Shown one piece after another: positions 33,855 to 45,359 of a stretch of 64,000 bases of DNA. Made by a program: the position numbers and the translations under genes. The notes beneath the pieces were generated by a model. The model worked only from the letters and a program-made list of their open reading frames with translations. It ran no database searches and was not told the origin of the DNA. This stretch comes from Triticum aestivum (lineage: Eukaryota > Streptophyta > Magnoliopsida > Poales > Poaceae). The stretch lies in NCBI RefSeq assembly GCF_018294505.1, contig NC_057808.1, positions 358,844,696 through 358,908,695 on the forward strand. The letters are read 5' to 3'. Numbering within the stretch: the first letter of the stretch is position 1; the number at the start of each line of letters is the position of its first letter.

Positions 33855-36800
33855 TCATTCAAAGATAATGTCTTGCAAACAGTGCATCGCTACAACAGGA
33901 GACCCCTCCAGGACGTCTCCAAAATACCGCTCGGGTGTGCGGTGCTCCTTGCCCTCGAGCGGCGCCTCGGTCACAATCTTGATGGCGTCCATCTTTGCCC
34001 ACCATACCTTGACGCGGGCGAAGGCCATACGCGCGCCCTCGATGCAGACGGACCACTTGACGACGTCCAGTCGAGGACAGGCATCCACCAGCCGCTTCAC
34101 GAGGCCGAAGTAACTGCTGGGTATAGCTTCGGCTGGCCATAGCCGGATTATTAAATCCTTCATGGCCAGTTCGGCCATCCTGTGCAGCTTGACCATCTGT
34201 TTTAGCTGATCGCTGAAGGGCACCGAATGTTCTGGCGCAAGATATTGCGACCAGAACAGCTTCTCCGTGGAGCTCCCTTCTTCGGCTCGGAAGAACTCCG
34301 CAGCGTCGGACACACTGCGTGGAAGATCAGCAAAATCCCCTGGAGAACTCCGAATCCGGGTTAGTAAAAGATACTTCCTCTTCACATACTTGCTTTGCAT
34401 ACTAAAAGCCTTACCCGCCGCGATCTTCCTGGCCTCCTGGATCTCCTGCAGGGCACCCTGGGCCTCATTCCGGGCCGTTTCTGCGCTTTGACGAGCCTTG
34501 GTGAGTTCGGTCTCTTGAGCCGATGCATCGCGTTCCAAGGTCTCGCACTTCTTCACCGCGTCCTGGAGCTCTTGCTGGACCTCGTTGACCCGGGCCGTGA
34601 GCTTCTTACGGGCGGCTTGCTCCTTGACAGCCTTCCCCTCGGCTTCGGCCAGGGCCTTTTTTAGGGCCGCGACCTCGGTCGTCGCTCCTACGCATATCAT
34701 GACACTCCGTTCAATATATATCATTTACTCTTTCCCAATATATAGCGAGTTATTACATACCTTGCTTAGCTGCCTCCTCACCTGGCCGAGCTCCTCCTCG
34801 GCCTGCTCCAGTCTCTGCCTCAGTCCGGAGACTTCGGCAGTATGCGAGGCCGCGGCCAGCAGCGACGCCTGTGTATTCATTTCAGACATATTTAGTTAGT
34901 TCCCTGCAATAATAGATTGATCCTTTATCCGGCCTTTCTTTCCGAACACCAGACAGTGTCTCAGGGGCTACTGTCTATATTGGGATCTTCTCTTTTTGCC
35001 TCGCTTAACTCAAAACCTGTCAGCAGGCTGCTGTAGGCTTCGGTTAGTTCGCTCTTGGTGGATTGAACCCTTTCAATTACCATGCTCATAAGAACACGGT
35101 GCTCATCCACAATGGAAGCGCCTCGCAGCGCTTCCAGCAGATTATCCGGTGCCCCTGGTTGGACAGGGGCCACCGGCGGAATGGGCATACCCCCCTCTCT
35201 TGAAGGAGGTTGCACACCGGATTCCGGAGCCATATTGGTCTCCGGAATCGTATTCGGCTGAGGGTCAAACTGAATACGACCCTCATCACCTATCTCCATG
35301 GGGATTTGCTCCCCCTGGTGTTCGGCGACGGAGGTTTCGCCTTCCGGCGCCTCCGGAACCTCCCCTGGCTTGGGAAGGTCCTTCGGGACAGCACCTCGGC
35401 GTCGCCCTTGGCCTTGGGAGAGTGAGTGGCCGGTGGTGACTCGCTGGCCATTGCCCTCGAGTCCAGCGAACCCCTTGATGAGGATCGCTGGGAGCTGTCG
35501 TGGGCCGGACTGTAATGACATAATTAACCATATCAATACAATGAAGAGGAGAGGCCGGATATATGGACATATACGGGTTTTGACACTTACGATGCAACCA
35601 GGGGCTTGGGTCGGGGGCGTCGCTCCGGACTGCGGTCGACATTCCACGTGGAGTTATCCGCAAGGGAGCCCTTCCCCTTCTTGGACGTTTCCGCCTCCAG
35701 ATTCATGGAGGCCGCCCTCTTCCTCTTTCCCTCATCAGGGGGAGGGTTGTTACCTCCTCGTCGTCGTCGTCGTCGTCATCCTCAGCGGCGGAGGAAAGGG
35801 TCTCTTCGTCTTCGGACGTCACGTCCGAAGCACCCTTGCGAAGGGGGCCACCTTTGGCTCCTTTGTCCTTCTTCTTCGCCTTCTTCTCCGGCGGCTGATA
35901 AGGCGCCGGAACCAGCATCTTCGCCAGGAGCGGGATGACCGGCACTTCGGGCAGCGGAGCCGAACATTGGATCTGCTCCACTCTCTCCGTCCACACCTGA
36001 AATAATATAGTAAAGATTAATCACCCTCCTTGGACAAGCAAGTAGAGGGTACGCCTTGGGAAGTAAAGAACTTACCGCATTAGCGGGATGGGTATGATCG
36101 TGCCCGCGGTCCGAGTTGATGACCGGCGGCTTCTCGTTGCCCTTGAAGAGCAACTTCCAGGAATCTTCATTAGTAGTTCCGAAGAGCCTCTTCAGGGTCT
36201 GGTGCTTCTTTGGATCGAATTCCCACAAGGCGAAGCTTCGGCTTTGGCAGGGGAGGATCAGGCGAACCAACATCACCTGGATCACATCGACGAGCTTGAT
36301 GTGTTTATCCACCATGCTCTGAATGCGCGCTTGCAGCGCTATCAACTCGTCCGACGAAGACCAGTTGGGCCCTTCTCCATCCAGGAGGTGAGCCGCATTG
36401 GAGCTCCGGCCTTGAATTCGGGAGCCGCCGCCCAAGTGGCGCCGCGTGGCTCTGTGCTGTAGAACCACTGCTTCTGCCACTCCTTGACAGTCTCCACAAA
36501 AGTGCCCGTGGGCCAAGTGACATTGGGCATCTTGCTCACCATGGCGCCTCCACACTCCGCGTGCTGAGCATCCACCACCTTCGGCTTCACGTTGAAGATC
36601 TTAAGCCATCATCCAAAGTGGGGCTGGATGCGGAGGAAAGCCTCACACACGACAATGAATGCCGAGATGTTGAGGAAAGAGTTCGGGGCTAGATCATGGA
36701 AATCTAGCCCATAATAGAACATTAGCCCATGGACGAAAGGAAACGCTAACCTACGGACGAAGTGCGGGAGGAAGACCACCATCTCAGTAGGCTTCAGGGT

Positions 36801-36935
36801 GGGGATGACTTGCCCCTTGGTGGGCAGACGGTGGGCGATTCCTTTTGCCAGATACCCGGCCGCCCGAAGCTGGCTGATGTCCTTCTCCTTGACGGAGGAG
36901 ACCATCCACTTGCCTTGGTCTCCGGATTCGAACAT
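33855..36935 (-). pseudogene. antisense multi-exon gene in the gypsy element (Transposase_28-like plus coiled coil)
   Basis: Read on the minus strand from ATG 36935 (MFESGDQGKW). Exon 1 (36935-36076) encodes the domain Pfam calls 'putative gypsy type transposon' (Transposase_28): KGQVIPTLKPTEMVVFLPHF, FVHGLMFYYGLDFHDLAPN, CEAFLRIQPHFG, then KMPNVTW and MLVRLILPC. Introns with GT-AG ends lie at 36075-35997 (79 nt), 35590-35510 (81 nt), 34760-34688 (73 nt) and 34414-34340 (75 nt). A further junction between about 34985 and 34896 is unclear because no good donor is visible. Exon 2 has a lysine-rich and then a D/E-rich run. Exons 4-5 form a long coiled coil (EVAALKKALAEAEGKAVKEQ onward). Exon 6 (34339-33855) is conserved to its stop (LQDIIFE). 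Damage: TGA at 36611-36609 in exon 1, and frameshifts near 36370, 35755 and 35395; the phase at the 34760/34688 junction also looks off. Plant proteins of this type are element-borne; their role is unknown. Confidence 0.8.
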
Positions 36936-37047
36936 GATTGAGTGCTTCCTTGAGGTGGAGAAGATGGGAACTTGGGCGCTGGACCTCGAGAATGGAAGGA
37001 CAGAGAGGGAGAGAAGGCGTGGGTGGAGAAAGGGAATCCTTATCTCC

Positions 37048-37054
37048 TTATAAA
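37048..37054 (-). promoter_or_regulatory. TATA box of the antisense gene
   Basis: TTTATAA on the minus strand, about 115 bp before the ATG at 36935. It is followed by a C/T-rich leader typical of plant 5' untranslated regions. It lies inside the element, 413 bp from the 3' LTR, so the antisense gene does not need the LTR promoter. Confidence 0.55.
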
Positions 37055-37466
37055 GGCAGTGAATATTGAATGCCTCCCCACTCGCCTTAAAACTCGCCTG
37101 TTCCCAAGGGCTGTGTAAACGGCACGGTTGGGTTACCCACGCCCGTATTGATGAGAATCCCGCAATAAGGGGACACGATCTCTGCCTCGACAAGACGTGC
37201 CAATGGCAACCGCGTTTCAAAACGTGGAGCGGCAGACGAAAAACGGTTTGAAATAATAACCGGGCAGACGTGATGTCATGTTGCAAAAAGATGTCAGCGG
37301 ATTGGACTCGTGGAATATTATACTCTCTGCGGTTGTGTGTGGTACAGGACACGACCATTGTGTCCGAAGACAATCTTGGAGTTCGGAAGGAGGAACCCAC
37401 CTTGCAATGCCGAAGACAAATCTGCGCGCCGGATACCTCGTCATTGAAGCCAGGTTCAGGGGCTAC
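37055..37466 (-). other. upstream region of the antisense gene and polypurine tract
   Basis: About 400 bp without a supported gene between the antisense TATA box and the 3' LTR. Its last bases (TTCAGGGGCTAC, 37455-37466) form the plus-strand polypurine tract. They resemble the tract before the LTR at 5640 (GGGGGCTAC). Confidence 0.6.
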
Positions 37467-37566
37467 TGAGGGAGTCCTGGACTAAGGGGTCCTCGGGCAT
37501 CCGGCCTGTTAGTCATGGGACGGACTGATGGGTTGTGAAGATACAAAGACCGAAGACTCTACCCGT
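37467..37566 (+). repeat. 3' LTR of the Fatima-like element, first 100 bp
   Basis: It starts TGAGGGAGTCCTGGACTAAG and is cut after CCCGT by the CACTA element. It matches 28729-28828 with four differences. Confidence 0.93.
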
Positions 37567-37594
37567 CACTACAAAAAAAATACACTTCCGTGAT
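37567..37594 (+). repeat. left terminal inverted repeat of the CACTA element
   Basis: It begins CACTA and pairs with the right end over about 28 bases with a few mismatches. Confidence 0.88.
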
Positions 37595-37999
37595 GATACG
37601 TGTTTGTCATAGTAGGTCACATTTTCTGTCACACAAATTTATGACAGAATCAAGATAGTCATACCTGTGCTGTCGTAGAAGTGTTCCATGACATTACCCA
37701 AATTATCATCACGGAAGTGTCCACTTCCATGACGATAAATCGCGCGTCACAGATGTGCTTTCGTCAAGGGTGACCGAGACGTGGCATCCACCGTAACGGA
37801 ACGCCGTTAAGCTATCGGGTCCGGTTTTGGATCCGATAACCCGTTAACAGCCCCGACCAATGGGGATTTTCCACGTGTAAAATCATCATTGGCTGGAGGA
37901 AACACATGTCGGCTCACCGTTGGGACATATGTCATCCACTCATTGGACCCAAAGTGCCTATGATACGTCGACACATGGCACGGCCCAACAGAGGCCCAT

Positions 38000-38540
38000 T
38001 CCCGTGAAAAGGCCGGCCCGTTTGAGTTGGTCAAAAGGTGGCGGGCCGGCCCACGGCAAGCCTGTTAACGGCCTGTTTGCATATAGCCCATTTACAGCCC
38101 GCTAACCCAGGGCCCGTTTATGGCCTATCCGAATTAGGCCCAGTAGCTTCATTTGGGCCGTCCAATATAATTCCAGCCCGTTTTAACTTCTGGCCCATGT
38201 ATGGCCCATGACGTCTTTCGGCCCATATGAGGCCCTTAGTAACCCTTGGCCCCTTAACGGCCCGTCGTAAAACTGGCCCGTAATGAACAGTGTATCACTT
38301 TATACCCATTAACGGCCCATTATTCCGTTGGGCCGTTTCCAGCCCATGTTATCTTTCGGCCTTCTCAGGGCCCATTTATTCTTGGGCTCATTTCCAACAT
38401 TCGGTTACTTACGGCCCGTTAGTGACATTTTCTGCTTGTGGGCCAAATTCAGCTCGTGGTTACAGTCGGCCTGTTTGTGGCCCGTTAATACGTTGGGCCG
38501 TTTTCATGTCAAAAAAACCCGTTGGGCTGTTTTCATGGAG
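38000..38540 (+). repeat. left subterminal repeats
   Basis: Many short GGCCCGTT, GGCCCATT and TTAACGGCCC words in both orientations, at irregular 20-40 bp spacing. Such arrays are the usual transposase-binding zone of CACTA elements; that role is inferred. Confidence 0.75.
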
Positions 38541-41200
38541 TTATTAGCTTTGTCCTGTTTGGCACTAAAATCCTCCAACGCTTGCTGTTGCACCAGAAAG
38601 TATGCATCTGAATGCTCCAGGGACTTCCGCAGTCCTTCCGCTTCTTGTCGCAGGACAGCTGATCGATGTCTTTCAGCTTGTAGTTGAGACTCAAGAAACC
38701 GAATTGATTCAGACAGTGAGTTTGAATAGCTTGTGCAAGCGGTAGTGGCCAGTAACTCGAACACTAAACCAAGACAGGACTTTGGGGTTGTCTCACTATC
38801 TTCGAGATAGTCTTCCTTAGCTGTTTTATCAGCTTTGTTGGAGACCAACAAGGATGTGTCACTATCCTGAACCTTATCTGCATTACTTCCTTTACCATTG
38901 CTTAATAAGGCACTCTTCCCCAATATTCTGTCAGCATTCTAAAAGAAGAAACAAGCAGACACATAACAGGTTTAGCATGTACTAGTATATGAAACTCATT
39001 TCGGTGAACCAGTTCATTAGTAAGGTGGACAGGATTAAACTACCAAGTCTTCTATTGCCAAGTACTAGTGCATAATAAAAGCATCAAACAAACATATATC
39101 TATGTCCTATGGTCACTTCATTGTCTTGCCAAATCAAAATAGAGACACGGTTCAAATCATATCAGTTCAAGACAAAGCAGCAGTGAAAGAATACAAAGCG
39201 TGGGAAACTACACGTCACAACAAGATTTCAGATGGGTACCACGGGTCTACATGTAGAACAACACTATTGGATCTGTTGTGATGCTAGTAATGTGCATGAT
39301 ATGAGAAGTCAACTGTATACACAATTGAAATTAAAATCAAGAGAGCTATTGATAAGAGCAAGCCTGTTAAAGAAACATGCGTGAACATACCTGCTGTGCC
39401 ATTGGAGTTTCGATTGGATCCTTCAATTTAAAAATAAGTTTGTATGAGTAAATACAGTGATACAAGAGCAAAGCAGTATGCACGATAGCAATCATAGTTA
39501 AAAAAGGCACGCCTAAGCGAGCGCTTAAGCGCGCCTAGGCTCTAGGCGTTGGCAAAACGCATTGCGCATAACTACGCTTAATCTGTGCATAACTGGGCAT
39601 AAGCATGCACTTTGGTCAGTAAAGCGCAAGGCGGTGGCAAAACGCACAATTAACACCTAACGCTTTTTTGAACTATGATAGCAATGGAATCTTAAATTAG
39701 AACAGTTGTTCTTCAGGTTTAGGCACTTGTTCTACATGAACAGAGTATAGTAAGACGCAAGAATATAGTAATTAAAAATAGAAAATGAGCTCATAGACCT
39801 TACCACATTCTTGGTTCGGGACCAGTACAAAACAAGGTGTTCCCAGTCATCGTCCAGTAAACGTGTCTCAGGAGAACGTAAGGGAATTTGATGAGTTTCT
39901 TTACCGGTGAAGTACGTTTTCTTCAGGTAATTCCGATACTGCCACCAAGCATTCTTGAAGATAGTAGAGGTATTAGCACAGGTTACCTCATCCTGAGTTT
40001 CCAAATCGGTCCTTCTCTATAAAGAAAAATGGGAAAATTTGCTATATTATAACCATCATGGAGGTAGGATGTATGGGACAAAGCAAAGTAATTGCGATGA
40101 ATAACATTAGTTACACATAACTCCTGGAGAAACACCTGCAACTGGCATTTTCCTTCATCTTCAGTATAATATTTCCAAGATGGGAAGATACGCAAATACG
40201 ATTTAACAACATCAAATGTGATAGATGCTAAACTATGACTAGCTGGTTGTGCTTCCTCCACAGGAATAGGCGTACTAACTGGTGGAGTTGGGGTTCGCCG
40301 TGGTAGTACTGGCCCTTTGGGCACTGGAGCTGCCTTACTAACTGCTCTTGTTTGCGAGCTCTATGGTGGAGATGGTGCTGTGTCAACAGGAACTGGGTTA
40401 CTATCTGCTGGTGTTGGGGTTAGATTGGGTGAAGCTGGTTCTCTGTCCATCACAGTAGGGGTACAATCTGCGAGAGTTTGGGTTATGTGTGGTAGGGCTG
40501 ATTCTCGTGCATGTACAACCGGGGTGCTATCTCCACCAAGAGGTAGCACTGTTTTATTTGAAGACCGTGTTTTTAGTCCGCTAGATATTGGCATCACCCG
40601 CTCCAATTCAAATGGCTGATAAACAGGAAACATAGTTGAATGTACAGACATTGTATGAGAGACAGATGCAATAAATAGTATGGAAAAAAGAGGACATGAA
40701 ATAGTTGACATGTATATTGTTTAACTAAAACGGCAAGCATGACATAATTTCACATATATGATGTATATCTAAACTGGATAGCATAGCATAACATAATTCA
40801 AAGATATGATGAATAACTAAATAGGATTGCATGACATAATTCACCTACATGTTATCTAAGTAATCAGGATCGCATCATTTAATTCACATATGTGATCTAT
40901 ATGCTAAACAGAGGGCATTAGATATGATGTCTGAACTAAGAACATGGTGTTGAATATTGTGTATATGATGTCTAAACTATGCAATGCAAGACACCATATG
41001 CATGATATGAGCAGTATAACCATGCCAAGTTAGAGCATACACCTCGGTGGGGGAATAGGACTGGTCATCTATCTCTGAATCCATCTCTGAGGAGATATCG
41101 GGACCCAACAAGAGATCTGCTTTGACAGGTAGCACTGTCTACTCTGTAGGCCTTGTTTTCACTCTAGATTTTTCAATCTCCCACCCAAATGGCTGATTCA
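38504..41200 (-). pseudogene. CACTA-associated multi-exon gene (Transposase_24-like), decayed
   Basis: Exons on the minus strand: one beginning after CAG at about 40617 (PFELERVMPISSGLKTRSSN), broken by TAG at 40360-40358 and continuing into SHSLASITFDVVKSYLRIFP; one at 40016-39804 between AG and GTAAGG (NAWWQYRNYLKKTYFTGKE, DDDWEHLVLYWSR); and one at 38938-38504 that is a coiled coil (SIRFLESQLQAERHRSAVLR). The WWQYRNYLKKTYF and DDDW..LV.YW words match the Ptta/En/Spm plant transposase family (Transposase_24), a second protein of plant CACTA elements distinct from the main DDE transposase. I saw no TNPD-type catalytic transposase, so the element is probably non-autonomous. The first exons around 41030-41200 are uncertain. 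Confidence 0.6.
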
Positions 41201-41450
41201 CAGGAAGAGTAGTTTAATTTACAAACATTGTCGAGAAATGGAAATGTAATGAAGAAAAGGATGGGCAAGATATCATTCAAATATATGATGCCTGGTTAAA
41301 CAGGATGGCATTGCACATTTCACATATATTATGGCTGGCTAAAAGATATGAGACTGCATAATTCCCATGTATGATATAGAAACTAAACATGTGGCATTAT
41401 AGAACATGTCTAAACTAAGCAGATGACATATATGATGTCAAAAGTAGGCA
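40730..41450 (+). repeat. degenerate AT-rich tandem repeats of about 45 bp
   Basis: Units containing GCAT-ACATAATTCACATAT and ATGATGTATA-CTAAAC recur five or more times at 40730-40990 and again at 41240-41430. They lie within or beside introns of the minus-strand gene. Confidence 0.6.
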
Positions 41451-41802
41451 CTGCAAGGCAACATAAGAATCTACAATCATGATTGTTGCCAACTTCAACC
41501 ATCATTCGTGTATTACCTTAATAACACACCACATGATTACTATAGATATAGATATGAACTATGTGTACTACATGAACTCTAATTCTATTTTTTGAATACA
41601 CTTGATGTTGATTCCAAATAATAGTACATTTGATGTACTAACTCTATATTCATAATCTAAACCGTGTTCCAAACGTACACCGTGTTTATCACACATAGTA
41701 TAGTGCCCCGCCCCCTACATTATGACAAGTATTTACACCTGAGCTGCAAAAGCCACACATTAGCCCAAATTATGACCAATGTTCTATATATTATACGTAG
41801 TA

Positions 41803-42004
41803 CTAGCAAGATGCCCATGAGTTCCACAGAACATCAACATGATTAAGGGGAGGCCTAATTTGCAAATATGGAGAGGGGTGTCTATATCTTTTTTCAAAAT
41901 TGCCATAGTTTCCTTCCTATCCGTCAGATATAAATCGGACGACCTATATTGTAGGATGGCAGGCACACCATCATCAACAACTCCGTTTTTTATAAGAGTA
42001 GAGA
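41803..42004 (-). mobile_element. Helitron-like element, minus strand (202 bp)
   Basis: On the minus strand it starts TCTCTACTCTTATAAAAAAC at 42004 and ends GGGCATCTTGCTAG at 41803. It lies between A (42005) and T (41802), a canonical Helitron target. It shares both ends and an internal GATGATGGTGTGCCTGCC block with the element at 12995-13463. The 3' hairpin is degraded here, but CTAG is intact. Confidence 0.65.
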
Positions 42005-42139
42005 TAAAATATATTATATGTAGTATAACATGTTCATAACCACACCATGTGTATCACCGTTATATATATTCACACATGCGTCGGTTTAAAACACTATGAT
42101 AAATTCTTCAAATATTCGAATTCGCTTTTTATAATGAAG

Positions 42140-43450
42140 TATGATCTCTATTCGTCTTTTACACCCACACAATCCTCTTATCTTTCTAGCTAGCACTAAC
42201 TTTCTCTCGTGCATGCACACGCCCGCATCCCTCTCACCCTCCCTCAGCATTCTCTAGCAACATCGCGCAAATTCGTCTTTTCACTTTAGGTTGTTCACCC
42301 ACGGTGTGTGTAGGCCCCACAGGCCCTTCTTTACGGCACACATCGATCAATATGCCTCTCTAGCTAGGTGTGCCTAGCACAAACACAAGCTTCCCCTCTT
42401 CTCTTATCACTGTCCCTGCCTCACTCCCACCACTCTTTTCATCGATCTTGTACTCGCACACTCCTTCCCCCTCGATATAGTATGACTCTCGCACCACCTC
42501 CTAGATGCATCCCTCTCTCTCTATCCTTGTCCTCGTGCCTCATTTGCTTCTAACACACACATGCATGTATACCGATCGATCTCCCAACATATACCTAGGT
42601 CGACTTTAACTATTCCCCCCATCGATTGACGTACCTCACAAGTTATCTCTCTTCTTCCTCTGACAAAGGACGATTGATCTTCCTATGTAGTTATGTCTAC
42701 TTACCACAGCCATATCGTCCCCCTCATCATTCGTGCATGCCTCCTGACCCGTCTCTCACACGCACGTGCACAGACAGGCAGCCATCCTTTCTCTTATTGA
42801 TATTGCAGGCGTGCCCTCCGGTTGTCTAGCAAGCCTATCGCACCATTTGTTAGAAGCAACTCCACTACCACCCCCTCCAACACTCTAGCTCTATCTCTCT
42901 CCCAACCTTATTCCTCTCCTACACATATGCATGGATGCCGATCGATCTCCCTTAATACATGAGGTAGATCGATCTCCCTTAATACATGAGGTAGGCCTCT
43001 CTCCTCCTCCACACATATACCAGCCATTGTACCTCTATAGTTAATTAGGCCTCCTTCCGCCCCCACCACACACTGATAGTCGAGCGCTGTAGGTAGGTAT
43101 CCATGCCACAGAGACAAACTGCACCTGTCTCCTCTCACGTTCCAGTAGGCCAGCCACTCTATATCTTTGACGTGGGCACACACAAATTCGATGGCACTCT
43201 TTATCGATCACGCGCGCGCGCACACACACACACATCATCCCTCTCTTCGATTCTATGGACACCTCAAGCCGATGATACCTCCACTCTCTTCTCGTGGATC
43301 GCCCCCTCTATATATATGATATATCCAGGACTCTATTTCACACACATTGCATATGTTACATTTTTTGATTGACCCCCCCCCCCCCCAAAAAAAAACTCTC
43401 ACAAACCCAGACACTATATCTCTCTATGTTTGTATCTCTCTCACACAACC
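42140..43450 (+). repeat. pyrimidine-rich low-complexity region with CA and C runs
   Basis: TCTCTC, CACACA and C-run tracts, including GCGCGC-CACACA at 43210-43232 and a C run then A run at 43373-43395. It also has a 31-bp direct duplication at about 42936-42998 (GATCGATCTCCCTTAATACA twice). It is comparable to 11100-12860. No gene is supported. Confidence 0.65.
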
Positions 43451-43689
43451 CCACGTAGGTGGTGTACGTATACAAGAAGACAATAGGTGCACCGTGCACG
43501 TACTCACGCTTCGTGCCCAGCCACACCCGCGTGGGTACACGGTGGAGCTCATTTCTGTACGAAATGGCAACCCACGTGCTAACTTGAACGCGTGTAGCGG
43601 TTGTTTACCTACGGAGGTCGTGTACCACGCGTGCACGAAACAAAGTTTGACTTGATGCATTGGCGCGTTATTTTTAAATAAATTTATAT

Positions 43690-44720
43690 CGCTCAATGGC
43701 ACGTACACAGAATATAAAACGATTTCTATGGAGAAAAAGGGAGTCCGCTCCACTATATACAATGGAGCCTGCCTGCCTGGTTTGTCTCTCTTCAGAGTAT
43801 CTCACACAAGGCTGCGGTGGCCTCTCTCTCTCACACACGTTGGTCACTGATCCGGCCGCATCCCGTTCACTGGCGGAAAGGGAGGACGTGCATCATTTCT
43901 CGGTTCGACGGCGCTGAGGCAACACGTCCCGATCTGCGGTACACGCCGTTCTCTCTGACCAAGCTCCGGCGCGGTAGGGCCTACGCCACCTGCTCGCTGC
44001 CGCAGTATGGGCAGATTCCGCCCGCCGCCGCTCACCTAGTTACATCCCGACGACCTCCAGGTATCCCCTCCGGCCTTGCTCCACTGCCCGTCTTCCCACA
44101 TCGCTGCATGTGGATCTTCCATAGTTCTTTGCCCAAAACGTAGCTCGTCCGGCGTACTTTCCATATTGCAATCTCGTCCTCACACCGTTTTAGACAAACA
44201 CAACCGTGTTGTTATCTTCCCTTAGGACAAGGAATATGCTTCTTTTTTGTCGTCGCATGTGTCATCAACTGTTATTGGCCAGTAATTGTTTCCTTTCTAC
44301 CTCTTTTTTGCAAACAGGGCTATCCATTTCACCTCGTTGCTATTGCGACCTTTTGGTGAACTGCACAAATCACTTTTTTCTTAAGAGTGTTTTGTGCAGT
44401 TCTACCAAAATGTCACACGGGCAACGTCTCTACATTTCAGTGCGACTGCACAAAGGGAGATTGGTTTTGCTCTATCCTCCTCATCCAACTCCGAGCCTAA
44501 TCTTCTCCAACTAGTTAGTCTTAAGAGAGACTGCAAAGGTGACCGGCTTCTATTTGTGTGTTTATTGTTTCATCAGCAGTCCTCTATTATCGTAATCACA
44601 CTTAATATCTTTGGAACAGGGACGCTCAGCTCTATTTTAGTGGAACTGCACAAAATGATCGGAATGTTGCATGCTCCAGACAGCTACTTTTTTCCCAACA
44701 TGCCTTGTTGATTTAGACAG
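43690..44720 (+). other. captured gene module, copy 1 (promoter, first exon, downstream exon-like blocks)
   Basis: A TATA box (TATATA, 43754-43759) is followed by a leader with GCCTGCCTGCCTGG and an exon-like block ending CCCGACGACCTCCAG/GTATCC (donor at 44061). Downstream blocks start after ACAG or CAG and carry ACTGCACAAA words (44358, about 44436, 44645). The same series occurs at 52085-54720 and its start at 47575. I do not recognise the parent gene, and no long frame survives. Confidence 0.5.
44351..44412. other. hairpin of about 60 nt
   Basis: CTTTTGGTGAACTGCACAAA is followed 24 bases later by its near-complement TTTTGTGCAGTTCTACCAAAA-type sequence. It would fold into a stem of about 19 pairs. 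A related, poorer hairpin is at 53193-53250. Confidence 0.6.
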
Positions 44721-45142
44721 AGCTGGGGGGACGTTGCTGCCAATGAAAGCATGGATCAATTTTAATTTAACACCTTCTCACAACTTTGTCTTCAGTTGTG
44801 ATGTAAATATTAGCTCTGATCTGCTAATAATTGAGATGCATTAGCAAGGAAGTTAGTTTTTTATTGTTTCCGAAAGAGCATCGATGGCAAGACACACGAA
44901 ACAAAAGCTGAAAGCTCACACCATTGTACAATTTCATGTCGCTGGAAAATTATTTGTATAGTACGTCAATTATGTAAACAAATGCTGGAAGCTTGATAGC
45001 ATTGCCAGAAGCCTCTTCGGCATCCGGGTCCATGTGCCATGCACAAAATTATACTCCTTCGTTCCTAAATATTTGTCTTTTTACAAATTTCAAATGGGCA
45101 TATTTTAGAGTGTAGATTCACTCATTTTGCTTCGTATGTGTA

Positions 45143-45354
45143 CTCCCTCCGTTCCTAAATATTTGTCTTTCTAGAGATTTCAACAAGTGACTACATACGG
45201 AGCAAAATGAGTGAATCTACACTCTAAAATATGTCTATATACATCCGTATGTAGTAGTCCATTTGAATCTCTAAAAAGACAAATATTTGAGTAGTCACTC
45301 GTTGAAATCTCTAGAAAGACAAATACTCCGGAGTATATTTAAGAACCGAGGGGG
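45143..45354. mobile_element. Stowaway-type MITE
   Basis: It starts CTCCCTCCGTTCCTAAATAT and ends with the near-complement ACCGAGGGGG, flanked by TA on both sides. Inner arms (CTAGAGATTTCAA and TTGAAATCTCTAG) confirm the foldback. It seems inserted in the left arm of a similar MITE that begins near 45054. Confidence 0.8.
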
Positions 45355-45359
45355 TAGTG

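Noticed and set aside
34585..36005. Plus-strand frames of 100-235 codons in the 3' half of the Fatima-like element
   Set aside because: They are complementary shadows of the antisense gene's exons, including coiled-coil and poly-acidic segments.
43373..43395. C run followed by A run as a poly(A) retrogene tail
   Set aside because: It lies in a simple-sequence region with no coding remnant upstream.
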